A stretch of DNA of 64,000 nucleotides from Trichostrongylus colubriformis (GCA_963978905.1 OZ022258.1:47972591-48036590); one strand, 5' to 3'. Positions 9,240 through 21,945 are shown, counted from the first letter of the stretch. Translations and numbers: made by a program. The notes: a model not told the origin generated them from the letters alone.

Positions 9240-10506
9240 ACACATTCCAAAGCTCCTTCCCCCTTAAGGCTTAGGCAAAACCACATTCCCCGGTTTGCAC
9301 TGATATCTTAATGTCTTCCAACACATCAAAAAACATAATACTAGAGCACACACGCATAAAAAACCCAAAGAACAAAAAAAGAAACAATGAAATAAGTGTG
9401 ATTAGTCATTTACAGGTTATGCCGTGTTCATAGAACGTGCGCGCTCGACACACGCCGCGCCACTATTCTGACTCTTTCACTCCCACTTCACACCTTCGTT
9501 TTTTATAATGTTGCATGCCGATTCTTAGCGATACGAAAAAGTGCGTGCGAACTAGGACCAAGCATTTAGCCTAAGCCTTGAGGGGGGGGGGCACTTCACA
9601 CACGGAAGATCATCAATGGCAGGCAGGATTTTATTTGTTTATTTACTTTCGACATTTTAAAACAAAAACACCCTAATGACAATCGGACATGTTGATATTA
9701 AATGTTCTGAAGATCTATAGTGGAATTAATTCTCTATTGCACTTTCAAATGTGTTTTTGAGTGCCACCCCCATAGTACATGAGCGCCCAAAGAGATAGAC
9801 ACACACAGACATACTTAGCGAATTATATATACTAATAGGATACCTCAATAGATGCTGTCTGGATTTGCCATGGCCAGGCAAGTAAACCCTTTCTAATGCG
9901 GTACCAGGAGCAACAAGGCGTATCGCCCGTCAGGCCATGTGAAATTCGAAATAGTGGTGCATGTTCAGCAAATGATAAGCATGGAGACCAGAGTGTCGGT
10001 AAGCGTGCTAATGTGCGAAGGGGAGACCTCCGCTATGGGGCTTTTCTTAGTACGAGTACCTATACTGGAATCTTCAACAAATCTTGTAATGTATGAAGTA
10101 GCTCCAGAGCCCGTCACCTCATCGGGCTAGGGTCTTCGTAAGCAGCACATGAGCATCTATGCGCAAAAGGTAACTCCTGCCAAGAGTCGCGCACGGTTCG
10201 CTCGCGCTGCAAGGGAAGGAAGCCCCGCTACGGGGTGCTCCAAAAATACTTGCTGAGGTTGTGACGTCGGTGCATATAGGCGATTCTTGACTTGCTGCTT
10301 CAGAGGCGATAGCCTGCTACCCTTGCATCACCGTAAAAGCGGTGCGCCAATTGCACGTGAACTCAAGAGAAAAGCGAATAAATAACAGCAGCTACAGGCG
10401 CCGCCAAGAATTTGCGATTGAGAACCCCGATCGCGATTACAACTCGTCCTCTACTTCATTGCTGCTCAAAGCTTTCCTCCAATTTAAGCCAGACCATCCA
10501 ATGCGC
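9240..10506. other. Unassigned; contains one terminal-motif site
   Basis: AT-rich to 9840, with a G homopolymer near 9583-9592. At 9805-9841 the motif ACAGACATACTTAGCGAATT, then TATATACTAATAGGA, matches ends seen near 14.8, 17.7 and 30.97 kb. From 9890 to 10340 the sequence is GC-richer, with short open frames I cannot assign. Confidence 0.35.
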
Positions 10507-10510
10507 TTAA

Positions 10511-11133
10511 AGGCACCGGAATGGGGTAAATTTGACAGATTGTGGAATATGGAAGTAGGGGTGCTTTGCAGTGTAACAGTCGAGAAGGAACGAAATAAAA
10601 CGGCAAAAAAAATCGAAAAAATACTAGAAATAGGAACTTCAAAACTGGCCCCTGCCTTGCCAGTCAGGGATAGACTAGGGAGGCTAAATCAGCCGGCCGC
10701 GAAAGTTGTTCCGCCGTTCAGCAACTCTCCCGGCTGATGAGATGCAGAACGTCACGCCTTTACGGGATCTTGATAAGGCCGCGGTCATACTTTACGTGTC
10801 TGCGGCAGGGCGTGGCCGCGTATCTTGCGTCTCCACACTGCCTCGTTGCCTGCGTCATCTCTGCACCTCCCCCGTGCCACCCTCTCTCGCTGCCTGTGAG
10901 AGAGAGTGGCACCGGGGAGGTGCAGAGATGACGCAGGCAGCGAGGCAGTGTGGAGACGCAAGATACGCGGCCACGCCCTCCCGCAGACACGTAAAGTATG
11001 ACCGCGGTCTAAGACTCCAAGCGGTAAGTTTCAGTACTATTTCCGCTAAGTATCACCTCTTCTGAAGCGGAAGGCTTGTTTTCAGTGAACATGCAGTCCC
11101 AGTTCTTACTTTTACTTACCACTCTCGGTGCCC
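10511..11133. mobile_element. TTAA-flanked element carrying a large hairpin
   Basis: TTAA at 10507-10510 and 11134-11137; ends AGGCACCGGAATGGGG and CTCGGTGCCC. The left part (ACAGTCGAGAAGGAACGAAA, AAACGGCAAAAAA) is shared with the 12726-13048 element. The middle is the hairpin at 10779-11010. Non-coding. Confidence 0.6.
10779..11010. repeat. Near-perfect inverted repeat (~105-bp arms)
   Basis: The left arm from GGCCGCGGTCATACTTTACG and the right arm ending GTAAAGTATGACCGCGGTC are complementary with only a few mismatches over about 105 bases, around a short loop at CGCTGCCTGTGAG. Because of the symmetry both strands encode almost the same open frame, which is a structural artefact rather than two genes. 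Confidence 0.8.
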
Positions 11134-11137
11134 TTAA

Positions 11138-12721
11138 CGATGGCGTTCCTAGCAATCATGCGAATACTATGCAAGCAATTGGCCACATGCTCTCTTTTAC
11201 GCGGAGTGCTCAGACAGAGCAACGAAACGGAGGAAAATCTGCAACTAATGACATCGAGCAACAATGCGAGCTCATGTGCAGCGAAGGGTCTTTCCTCCGT
11301 ACATTTATCCGTTTACCGTCCCTGACCCGATATCGTACCAAAGTTAACAACCGCGAAATCATCTAAACTCCCGAAAAGTGACAGGTGCAATATAGGTGGA
11401 TTATCAACCACCAATAAAGCTCAAATCACACTTTGCGACAATCAGATGGGTCAATTTACCTCCTTAGAACAGCAGATCGTTGGATAACCAGTCAGACTGC
11501 ACCTTTACCGCGTTACCCCGGTGCACTATCACGGCGCTACATCTGCTCGAACCCACTCCGACGCCACCCACTTGAGCTCCCTTATTGGTCAAATAAGCAA
11601 AATGGGTGGTGTCGTAGTTTATTCGAGAAGGTGCAGTGCAGTGATAGCGCGCCGAGTGACGCGAAAAACGTGCAACTTAACTAGATGCCAAAGGAACTAC
11701 TGTTGCAAGAAGTTTAGTCGTTCAATGAAGTTATCGTAAAATGTGCCCTTAGGCACCAAATGCTCAGCGAATGTGCATGGCTCATACTCCGATAGCTCAA
11801 TTGGTACATCACAAACATTCATCACTATTCGGACTTTAACGTATGATATTGGAGTGCGAACCATGTTCACTTGCTAGACATTAGTGCTCAAGCCCTTTAG
11901 TTGGTCGATAACTAAATCGTTCATCATGCATTTCACATACTTCACTTTTTGGAGGTCCAATGATGTAGCGGCCGCTACCTTTTGTTACAACGAATATTAG
12001 ATGGGATGAGCTTCTCTGACTCCCCGTTTTTTTATCCCTTGGGCTGTAGCGGTCACTATTTGAGCAGTTTAGCGCTTGGTAGTTCTGGATTTAATCTCAT
12101 TGACTGGTGGCATTTTGTCTATTCGAATCTAGTTCTTATAGAGGATGTCCCAGAATTTACGTGCGCCAATGTATTGCCATCTTATGTTACATCACTAGAG
12201 TGAATGAAAAATCAACTCATCCACAACATCACTCACATCTTGTGTAACTAGGCACGACAGCCATATCAAAAGTTGTCCTGCTCCATCAAGAATACTAGCT
12301 CTGAGTCACTCGACCGCACATGAAACGCAGGTTTTTCCATACAATCCTTCACAGATCTCTCCAGGATTACTTTATGTAACTCCATACTGGGGCGTGACTG
12401 ACTTGACAGACTTTGCTTTGAATGGCGGACCCGGCAAGAAATCTATGCATCCAAGTTTTGGGAGGGGCGGACGCCTCGGAAAGCAATCTAGTTGCGATTG
12501 GCTCCTGTCAGCCCTTATCAGTCATCATCAGACTGGATTCGTTTTCATTGAGGTTCCCGTACCATTCCCTACATCAACCCGAATGTGATTCCACTGTTAC
12601 TCGTAGAAGCGAAACGGATTCTGCAGTGGTGGCATAGCATTCATTAAATTTCTGACCCTTATCAGTTACTATTCCTTTCTATCAGTCACCTTAATGTCTT
12701 CATTCCACCACACATAACATT
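11138..12721. other. Unassigned non-coding sequence
   Basis: Short open frames only. 12380-12710 holds fragments of the 150-bp dispersed repeat (CCTGTCAGCCCTTATCAGTC, CCCTTATCAGTTACTATTCC). Confidence 0.35.
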
Positions 12722-12725
12722 TTAA

Positions 12726-13048
12726 AGGCACCGTTAGGGGCAATTTTGGCAAATTGAGGGATTACGAAAGTAGAGGTGCTCAGTAATATAACAGTAGAAA
12801 AAGAACGACATAAAACGACGAAAAAACCAAGAAATAGGAACCCGAAATTCCCCCTTCTCTCTCTCGTCCTCTGCGTCTCTGGTCGGAGTGGACTGAAGAC
12901 AGACCAGAGTCTCAACCAGCCGGCCGCGATTGTTGTCCCGCCCCTCCACGTCGACTCCCCCGGGCGCATAACGGCATAACGGCATGACGTTCGTTTCAGA
13001 GAACATGTACTTCCAAATCTCAGTTTTTCCTTACCCCTAATGGTGCCT
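12726..13048. mobile_element. Short TTAA element (GGCACC ends)
   Basis: Ends AGGCACCGTTAGGGGCAA and TTACCCCTAATGGTGCCT are inverted and flanked by TTAA (12722-12725; 13049-13052). The right TTAA is also the left TTAA of the next element. Confidence 0.7.
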
Positions 13049-13052
13049 TTAA

Positions 13053-13592
13053 AGGCAGCTTTCGGGAAAATCCGGACGAAAACTTAAAGAAGTAGTGAAT
13101 ATGAAAGCCGAGATTTCTAGTATCAGGACGGTGGAGAAAAAACGCATGGAAATGGCCAAAAACTCGAGAAATAGGACCTCTTCCCACCGTTGGTTCTAGG
13201 CGCGGACGACCTTTCCATCAAGACGCGGGTAGTCCGCATAGGTTTTCTACTGGCATTACCAAGACGCAAACATGAAGGGATGTTCGGAAATGCGACAGCA
13301 TCTATTTTCATGTGGTGGGCTTCAAGCTAAAAATGAGAAAGCGCGCTGCGATACTTTCAATCCTGCCGATCTCCTTGACCAACCGCACCGTGACCAACCC
13401 CTAATCACGTCGCCTGGAGGCGGGCTGTCCTTGTCCAAGGCGGCTTGTCCTGACGAGGCCGCCTCCGCCACAGCTCAAAGAGGCGCCTTCCGCGGGGGAT
13501 TTCGCCATGCATAGGCCTTCCAGACCCGTAGTTTTTCACTCAATGCCTCCTTATGGGATTTCCTGTCACCCACATTATCCCGAACACTGTCT
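13053..13592. mobile_element. TTAA-flanked MITE, copy 2
   Basis: AGGCAGCTTTCGGGAAAA...GAACACTGTCT, bounded by TTAA. The interior is nearly identical to 36687-37225 (GACCAACCGCACCGTGACCA, GGCGCCTTCCGCGGGGGATT), so these two copies are a recent subfamily. Confidence 0.7.
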
Positions 13593-13596
13593 TTAA

Positions 13597-15005
13597 GTGT
13601 CAGAACTCTATTATGAGCCCGAGAGGCGAAATGGACTTGGTGACGCTGTCCGTTAGCAACTGAGTTCGACTGTATGCCGTTTAAGTTTCCCGTTTACAGT
13701 TCTGTTGTCATACTATAGAACCTCAAGCCGAATGATTTCGAACAGGATACCCTGCGGACTTGTATACGAGGTTTAATACAGCTTCATAAATTGAACGTTA
13801 GAATGAAGGAAAAAACGTCATGAGGGTGCGCCGATAGACGATAGAGATGATGCATCGGACTGTTGTAACTGAACTATATACGCCAACTTTGGAGCGCACT
13901 TTTGTCTGGAGTGATCATCACTCCACTTTGCCACTGTTTATTAACCAGTTGGGCAACCGCACAGTACTGCACGAATAGCACGGTAGAATACTGTCATGTA
14001 AGAGGCCGATATTGGATAATGAATATCGATGAAGCCCATATCGCATGATTCTACAGTGATAAGCGCAATACTGAGCCAGCCCAACTGGTAACTCTATAAA
14101 CAGCTATTGCTATTCATCAGTTCACGCAGCGTAGTGGTCGAAACATTCCGTTGCTATTAATGTCGGAGTACGAAGCATGTCCATTGCTCAGCATTCAGTG
14201 CTCATGGCCTATAAGGAGTTGATGATTCGCTTATCACACACTTTTCGGAAGTCTAGGTGGCTGAGGTTGATATCCTTAATTACAAATGATATTAGATCAC
14301 TAACGAAATTTGTTTACCCACTGATCATTAATCGCTTGGCTGCTGTGCTGCTGTGATCGCGTCACAGAAAAAAAGCAGTGGATTCCATCACACAACTGCT
14401 ATAATCCTTTATCGGCCTTCATTGGCTAGTATCATTCTGGTCCGGTTAGTCACTGCTAATGAGCCCTGTTCACGAATTTGCTGCTCCTGCTCCCTACTTC
14501 ATCAACCACCATCAGCTTTCATCACTCTAAATCACCCAGTTCGGATCGTTGATGCTTCTTTTCCATTCCACATACCAACTAGAGTAGCTGTGCTCCATGA
14601 ATAACTAGGAAAGTGTAACACATCCAGTGGCACTTGCCTTCCAACGCTCCTTATCAATCACTTTGAGGTAGCTGCTGTCACTCCGCACCATCCTCCATCA
14701 GTGTCTCCGTGCCACCCCTGCATAATATACAGAAATTATGATCTCATCTTTGCTGCTCCGTGAGATGTGAATTTTGGTCAAGCACACAGGTTATACATAA
14801 ACACACTAACAGACTCTCTTAGCCGATTATAATAGTGGAGGTATTGATGATCGCCCCAGATTACAGACATACAGACAACAGCGAGGCCTTTGACACTAGA
14901 AGTTAGTGTTCAACGTTGCACAAGTTCGTACCCGCAGTCGCGCTGTCATTGAGACACACGCTCACATCTCGAAATTAAGGGCTCAAATAAATGCGTCGCT
15001 TGACA
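13597..15005. other. Unassigned; diverged dispersed-repeat pieces
   Basis: No exon recognised. 14350-14720 has fragments of the 150-bp repeat; 14790-14845 carries the AGCCGATTATAATAGTGGAG terminal-motif variant. Confidence 0.3.
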
Positions 15006-15007
15006 TA

Positions 15008-15516
15008 CAGTAGCGCTCAAAAGTATTCGACCAGATGGTTTTTCACTTGGGTTTTTCACTTGTAACTTTTTTGAGACTGGACCGATCTGAGCGAAATCTT
15101 AGTAGTTGTACTCGGAGACACCGTTTACGGAATATACCATTTTGGAGCTCAACGGTGTGAGTTACGTGGTTGAATGCAATTTTTTGTTTTTTTTGTGCCA
15201 TCCCTATGCCGTCCCTCTGTGCCGCTGTCATCAAAAGTCATGGTCTTTCTACTAAATACTGATGTTCTCTGAGGCTTGCTCGTTTTGTTTTTTTTTTTGT
15301 AAAGAAATCAGTTTTTCTTGACAAAGCCTTTTTCTATTTTTCGGTGGCCTTGTACTAAATTCCTGTAAGAAACCATGAAAAGAGTCAAGCGGCACTCAAG
15401 TAGAAGGAAAAGTTGGCAATAGATTCAGCACCACATATTGAAATTTTGTCAAATTTGGTCAAGTAGAAAAAACTTATGAAAAAAGTCTTCGGCCGAATAC
15501 TTTTGAGCGCTACTGT
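15008..15516. mobile_element. Tc1-like MITE, uninterrupted copy
   Basis: Same ends as 3180-4410 (CAGTAGCGCTCAAAAGTATT / AATACTTTTGAGCGCTACTG), flanked by TA at 15006-15007 and 15517-15518. It serves as the empty-site reference for the nested insertion at 3312-4038. Non-coding. Confidence 0.75.
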
Positions 15517-15654
15517 ACATGATATACTTCGGTGAGGTGTCTCATACTGTTCTACTTTATATGGTCGGCTGAGTGCGTATGTTGGTGTGCTTAATCATAT
15601 GTGTGCCCTGACGGAAAGTTACTAGTCGCGTCAAAGCGAATGTGGAATCCTGAA

Positions 15655-16160
15655 ATGATAGGAGACTGAGACAGGGAAAATGAAAACCTTTGTGAAACAT
15701 TCATTGGCAAATCCGATCCAAACCCTTATCGATCCTATGGGAGTCGGTCCAGTCTGAAACCTGCAGAATTATTTTCGTCTTTGGTCGACCCTTGTGGTAA
15801 GTATCCTGTATCTTGAAATATCTTATTACAACACATCACTATTCCACGAGCGAACTTGTGGCAGTAAACAAGCACACTAGGAAGCCTTTACGATAGTTCT
15901 CAACGAGAGGAGCATACACAGATTTCGATGAGCGCAAAGTGCAAGGTGGAGGCTCGAGATAGTATAGCTTTTGAGAAGTATTTAAAGGTTTATCGACCAC
16001 TGGGCGAAGTCGGTGTAGTGACGAGCACCCCACTCTCATGATACGGGGAACGAATCCCCCATCAACTCCCGCCCACGCCAGTCAGTCCTTCCGTCTCTCC
16101 AGGTTAGGTGAACTGGTATCAGGCTCGTCTGGGAAGATTAAAGTACTGACTTGCAGTCGA
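15655..16160. repeat. Dispersed repeat R15, copy 1 (uninterrupted)
   Basis: Matches 23230-23443 plus 24471-24770: GTGAAACATTCATTGG, TTTTCGTCTTTGGT, TCATGATACGGGGAACGAAT and GGTATCAGGCTCGTCTGG are shared. It contains the hairpin-like GGGGAACGAATCCCCC. Identity unknown. Confidence 0.55.
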
Positions 16161-16164
16161 AGCT

Positions 16165-17130
16165 GTGTTTCGAGGATAAGATAGGGGATCACATGGGGTT
16201 ACTGCTGGAGTACTACCCGTACTGACAACAGCTGATAGTGGCTGATAAGGAGCGATGGAAGGCAAGTGTCATCAAATGTGTTCCACTTTCCGGGTTGTTT
16301 ATGGAGCACAGCCACTCATACCTACTACCTGCGATGCTAAGGGAACATCAACGGTGGGTGGTTTCAAGTGGTATCAACTGATAAAAACTCATAGGTCGGA
16401 AGGCAAGTATCATCAGATTCGTCGGATTATTCAGGGTGGAGTTAGCACTGGTACTAAGAGTGCCGCGCAAAGTGGTAGACACCTTAACGTGGGCGGCTTG
16501 TAGGCACACTACGCGATTACCAGACTAAAGACTTACTCTCTTTGAGAGAGTAGGTACTGGGATAACTACTCAAGCTGCACCCTTGTTGCGGCTGCACGAT
16601 GCTGTGCATGCTCGAGCACATCCATGTCACACCCACCCTACCGAAACACGCCAACGCGTAGCTGCCTTAATCATCGAAATGACTGTTTCACTGAATCATC
16701 TTCCTCTTATCGCAACTGATTAGTTAACCCTTCGGCTGAAGTGATCACTATCGATAGTTTAGATAGTTTGTGGACCAACAGTTTTGGATCCAACTGCACC
16801 AATCGGTAGCAATTTGTTCATTAGCTGAGCATATATTTTCTACACATCATATGCCAGTAATCGATGATTATCGTTTTTGTAAACATGCACCACTATTTGG
16901 ATTTTACATAGTTTAGCGGTCGATACCCAGTAATGTTGCTAGCACCGCATGAGAGAATAATCACTTGCTCAGCTATCACAAATCTAAATCGTGTCTTGAT
17001 CATCCATGTAGGTCGGAGTATCAAAAAAAATTCACCATTACTTGGAACGCTAAGAAATTTAGCGGTCGATTCGGCGACAGATATCAGAATTCGTATAAGT
17101 AGCAAGTGATGAACCGGGTTTTATCCCTTC
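16165..17130. other. Unassigned non-coding sequence
   Basis: No supported exon or RNA. Short palindromic CTCTCTTTGAGAGAG at about 16537-16551. Confidence 0.3.
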
Positions 17131-17134
17131 CCCA

Positions 17135-17755
17135 TTCCTAATGGCTCCTATCAACAACTGTGAGCTGCTATCAGTTTTGAAAAGTCACCATTGAGGTCCC
17201 CGTACCCTGTAATACCTGCGAGTACAAATATTCCAACGTCATCTCGAAGAGTGAGACGGATTTGGCGACATCGGGTTCTGGAAGCTCCTTATCGAATTCT
17301 ATCAACCGTTATTAACTCGGATCACCCACCATCGATGTGCCCGTCCTACCTCTCAAAACACTTATGAGTGTCAGCACTCAAGGATTAACCTGAATGGAGA
17401 AAGGGATTCAAAGACATTCCTCTTTTGATGCTCCTTACCGCATATCATCATTAGTTAACAATTTGGATCACTCACCATTGATGCGCCCGTCCCACGCCTC
17501 AACCCATCTATGAGTGTCTGCGCTCTAGGATTAACCAGAAAGGTGAAAATTTGACGATATTCGCCTTTCGAGGCTCCTTGTCAGTCAGTATCAGCTGTTA
17601 TCACTTTTAGCCCACCACCTCTGGGGTCCCCTTACCATTTGTGAAATACGGTATCCACTTTTGCTGCGACGCAAAATATGGATTTCTGGTCAAACAGACA
17701 TACACACACACCAACAGACACACTTAGCCGATTATATAAAGTAGGATAAATAATA
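17135..17755. repeat. Second block of the ~150-bp dispersed repeat
   Basis: Three units with GGATTTGGCGACATCGGG, CTCCTTATCGAATTCTATC and TGAGTGTCAGCACTC or close variants, ending in ACACACTTAGCCGATTATAT and AGTAGGAT at 17720-17746. A second, weaker end follows at 17890-17930. Confidence 0.55.
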
Positions 17756-18236
17756 TGGTGATACTGGTCTGACATGAGCCTGTTTTGTACTATGCTGTTT
17801 GATACGCGCAATGTTTGCCCCAGCAAAGCTAGTGTAAAACTCAGTGTATCGTCTTTCTTGCAACCGAGATTCGATTTTGCAGTCAAACAGACACAAACAC
17901 CAACAGACATACAACCGATTACAAATAGTAGTGGAAGTGAATGATTACCTTATCAGCGACCACTGTAGCCCGTTCATTAAAATTCTGTATGTAATGATTG
18001 GGCATTCTTCACTGATACTGCTACATCAGAAAAACTAATGCATGAAGTGCTTGAGCATCTCTCCAAAACTCTCAGGAAATGGAAAATGCCAACAGTGATG
18101 AAAAAGGTAATAAGGTTGACGGCGATACCGCATAGATCACGCAGCTTTTATACGATGTGTGTCATGTAAATGCCGATAAATCGACAAAGAACTCATTTCA
18201 CAAAATTCACTGTGTTGAGCGCACTGTGTAGCCGTC

Positions 18237-19380
18237 AAAGTTATCTAGTCAAGGGAAGGCTTCGCGACATTTGGATGTCAAAAGTGCATAGGTCAACCTG
18301 AATCCTCCTCACTTATATTAATGCTTTTCCTAGCCACGGCAAGAACGCAGTTTTGTTGATGTACTTTTTCCAGATCAGTTCTCCCAGCTTGCTGAAAAGA
18401 CGCTTTTCCAAAAGTACATAGAAAACCTCGCCGGCGTTGGTTCACGACCCCTTTCGAAAGGTGATTTCAATTCAGATTAATTTCAATTATTTTCCAATCC
18501 AATCTTCGCGCCGCACTGTACTTTGCAGAGCAAAGAATGAGGCAATTGCAGGACACAGCTCTAATGATTATGGGGCCGATACGTCTCCACTCGTTGTCGC
18601 TGTTTTTCGCAAACAATGCTGTGCTGACATCGATTCCGAAGACGGGCAGAATCGTGTTCCTCACCACAATGACTGTCGTAAAGAAGTGTGGCCAGCTGGC
18701 CATCGTTCATTCCGTGTTTGCTTGACGTTCTAGGGAATCCTCTCGATGTGACATCGCATGACTTTTCCGACCCATTTGGTCCTGGCAAATAGATTCCTAG
18801 CAGGAACTCTGCTGAAAACTCCGGCTCTCTCCTCGTTTGCGTGTACCAATACCCAGTATTTTCATATCGCATGCTGGGTAGCGCTGACAGCGTGCTCCCC
18901 TTACCTGGCCGCAAAGTCCAAATCTTTGAAATTTACGCTGAAGCAGGAGGACTGAAAAATCAAGATGAATTTGGAGCAAGATGTTCATCGCCTTCTTCAC
19001 TACTTCGTTGTTGTTAGATAAACGATTCCCGAGCCACTTGAGCGTTATGCCAGCTCAAGCGCAGAGTCGTTTATATTGATTCCTCAATCTATGTCAAAAT
19101 GGCTAGATCACTCCATGCTGCGTGGAGCCTGACCCATAGTGATCGTCTCCGCTATCTACTTTGGTTAGAGCTATTGCAACAAACAGGACGTCATCAGTGA
19201 AGAAGGGATGATGATGATGACAATTGCCCTTCAACTCCACACCTTTCCATGTCGAGGTTGTCCCGAAAATTTTGATTGGTAGAAATTTGTGAGAGATCTC
19301 TCTGTAGAATGACTGGATTTTGGGCTGCAGTTTCTGTGAGACAACAAGCCACACCGAGTGAGCATCCGTTGACTGTTCAG
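18237..19380 (-). pseudogene. Possible decayed RTE-type reverse transcriptase
   Basis: Around 19103-19354 the minus strand reads WKGVELKGNCHHHHPFFTDD followed by VLFVAIALTK. This loosely resembles the GV-x-V-D-G-x-x-L-HH-L-x-F-ADD-I-VL block of RTE-clade LINEs, with ADD changed to TDD. At 18840-18900 a second block (LPSMRYENTGYWYTQTRRE) faintly resembles the LPALTYASETW-type region further along such proteins. Frames are broken and the resemblance is weak. I give it only as a likely relic; a chance match remains possible. Confidence 0.3.
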
Positions 19381-19596
19381 GGCTCTACAATCGCTAGCGC
19401 CTCAATGAATTTAGATAATCGAATCGAATATGATACATAAGGACATCTCGTCCCAATTACGATTTGTGTTCTTCCTCTCAGTGGACTTGCCTCCAAACTA
19501 AGCCCATGCGTGGCCGTTCTTCTTCTACTCCAGGCTCCCTGAGTGGGACTTGGGTGAAAAACAGACCAAGCCGACATGCAGACTAGACGAGAAGTA

Positions 19597-20972
19597 TTGG
19601 GTTGAGGAATAAGTCCTTGCCGTTTTTTTAAACCCCGTTTTTCACATTGTTCCCTTCACCTTTCGGCAAAGCTTATATACGTTTTCGATAGAGCTTTTTT
19701 TGCTCTATAAAATGCTACTATCTATTTTTCGATTAATTCGACTACCTAAAATTTATGAGGTTTGGAAATGAAGTAAGCTGAAGGCAAAAAACTGGCGTTT
19801 GCGCACCTCATCTTTCTCGTCTGCCATCGAGATCAAAAAATACATGTGTATATGTTTCGATAGAGCTCTTTTAGCTCTACAGAATGGTACTACTTATTAC
19901 TCAAATCGCTCAACTTTTTGCTGTTTTTAAGACTCAGAAATGCAGTACTCGCAAAAGTGTGCCCTTTGGTTATCTTCTCTTTCTCGCCTACCATCGAGAT
20001 TGGAGAAGATGTGCATACACGCAATCGATAGAGCTTTTTTTGCTCTACAAGGTGGTGCCATCCTTCTTTTGTATCCTCTCATATTTTAGCATGTAGGGAT
20101 AGGCTTCCACCTGTTTTTCAATTCAAAATTGCATAATGAAAATGAATTTTTCGGCACAATGTTTTATATGATTCGATAGAGCTTTTCTCGCTCTACAAGA
20201 TAATGTTCACGGTTTTTGTTCGAATAAATTTTTTACATTTTTTAGACCATTTGAAAGTCGACGACATCGAGCATTTTTGACACCATGTGACGAAAATGCT
20301 CGATTTCGTCGACTTTCAAATGGTCTAAAAAATGCTAAAATTTATTCGAACAAAAACCGTGAACATTATCTTGTAGAGCGAGAAGAGCTCTATCGAATTA
20401 CACAAAACATTGTGCCAAAAAATTCATTTTCATTATGCAATTTCGAATTGAAGAACAGGTGGAAGCTTATCTCTACATGCTAAAATATGAGAGGATACAA
20501 AAGAAGGATAGTACCATCTTGCAGAGCAAGAAAAGCTCTATCGAATGCGCCTATGCATATCTTCTCCAATCTCGATGTTAGGCGAGGAAGAGAAGATAAC
20601 CAAAGGGCACACTTTTGCGAGTGCTGCATTTCTGAGTCTTAAAAACAGCAAAAAGTTGAGCGATTTGAGTAATAAGTAGTACCATTCTGTAGAGCCAAAA
20701 GAGCTTCATCGAAACATATACACATGCATTTTTTGGTCTCGATGGCAGACGAGAAAGATGAGGTGCGCAAACGCCAGTTTTTTGCCTTCAGCTTACTTCA
20801 TTTCCAAACCTCATAAATTCTAGGTAGTCGAATTAATCGAAAAATAGATAGTAGCATTGCATAGAGCAAAAAAAGCTCTATCGAAAACATATATAGGCTT
20901 TGTCGAAAGATGGAGGGAACAATGTGAAAAACGGGGTTGAAAAAAACGGCAAGGACTTATTCCTCAACCCAA
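19597..20972. mobile_element. Fold-back mariner-like element, intact
   Basis: TTGGGTTGAGGAATAAGTCC at the left and GGACTTATTCCTCAACCCAA at the right, flanked by TA (19595-19596; 20973-20974). The whole 1376 bp folds on itself: each arm is close to 680 bases and the turn is near 20270-20285. Ends and target resemble mariner elements such as those known from hookworms. No transposase frame; repeated ATAGAGCTTTTTTTGCTCTA motifs mark the arms. Confidence 0.8.
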
Positions 20973-20974
20973 TA

Positions 20975-21382
20975 TTTGTTGTATACGTGCTGCTCCTCTA
21001 TCCGCAGTGACGTATCCCTTCAGGTTTTCCAAAGTGGGGATACCTCAAACTTTACTACTTTTTACCCAACCATCAAAAAGAGAACTTCTGTTTCTAGGAG
21101 GTCGTTTTGCGATCCAGTGCGAAACCTCGGAGCATGAGCATCATTGGCTTCTCAATTCTTCGAAGAAAAATGTGGTGTCTGAAATTTTGATCTATTCACT
21201 AAATGTCTTTCAAAAGTGTTGTAGATGGTATGGCAGCCGGAGCCGTTGCTGGTGTAGATGACCGTAAACAATCCTTCGCCTTTTTCACTCAGTCACGGCA
21301 CATTTCAATAGCCATTGTTTGGAGTTAATCTCGGAGTTGAGGTCGCTGACGATGAGCTTGTGAGGGGTACCGCCCTCCTCAC
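20975..21382. other. Unassigned non-coding sequence
   Basis: Open frames here are short and have no splice-consistent ends that I can defend. Confidence 0.3.
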
Positions 21383-21386
21383 TCAA

Positions 21387-21945
21387 AGGCAGCATTAGGG
21401 GAAATTCGGACGAAAAGTAAAAGAAGTAGTGCATATGAAAGTCGAGATGCCTGGTAACAGGATAGTGGAGAAAAAACGGATGGAAAGTGCCAAAAACCCG
21501 AGGAATAGGACCCCTCCCCACTGTTGATTCTCGACGCGGACGACCTGTCCGTCTAGAGTCGGCTAGTCTGATCTAGTTCTCCATTGGCATGTTGCCAAGT
21601 AAACACAAGGGAATGTTTGGAAATACGACAGCATCTATTTTTCGGGGTGAGCTTCAAACTAAAACTACAAAAGCGCGGCGCAAAACCTTCGATCCTGCCG
21701 CATCTCCTTGGCCGCTTCCACCCCAGTCAATCGGGAACTACGTCATCCGGGGGCGGGATCGACTTAACAAGAGGCGGGGCAGATGGGCTGTTGCGGCGTT
21801 TTGCGGCGTTTCTACATCTCGAAGGGGGGGGGGGGGCTATTTCACCGGGATTTCGCCACAGTTAGACTTCCTAGGCCCAGGACTACCATGTGAGTGACTT
21901 CTCGTAGGGATTTCTACATTACTACATTACCTCAATTCTCCTCAA
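21387..21945. mobile_element. TTAA-type MITE, copy 3 (decayed right end)
   Basis: Starts AGGCAGCATTAGGGGAAATT after TCAA (mutated TTAA). Interior as in copy 1 (CGATCCTGCCGCATCTCC, TTTCACCGGGATTTCGCCAC). A G homopolymer lies at about 21825-21836. The right end has lost GCTGTCTTTAA. Confidence 0.6.

Noticed and set aside
10706..11065. Two nearly identical proteins on opposite strands
   Set aside because: They arise from the hairpin symmetry at 10779-11010.
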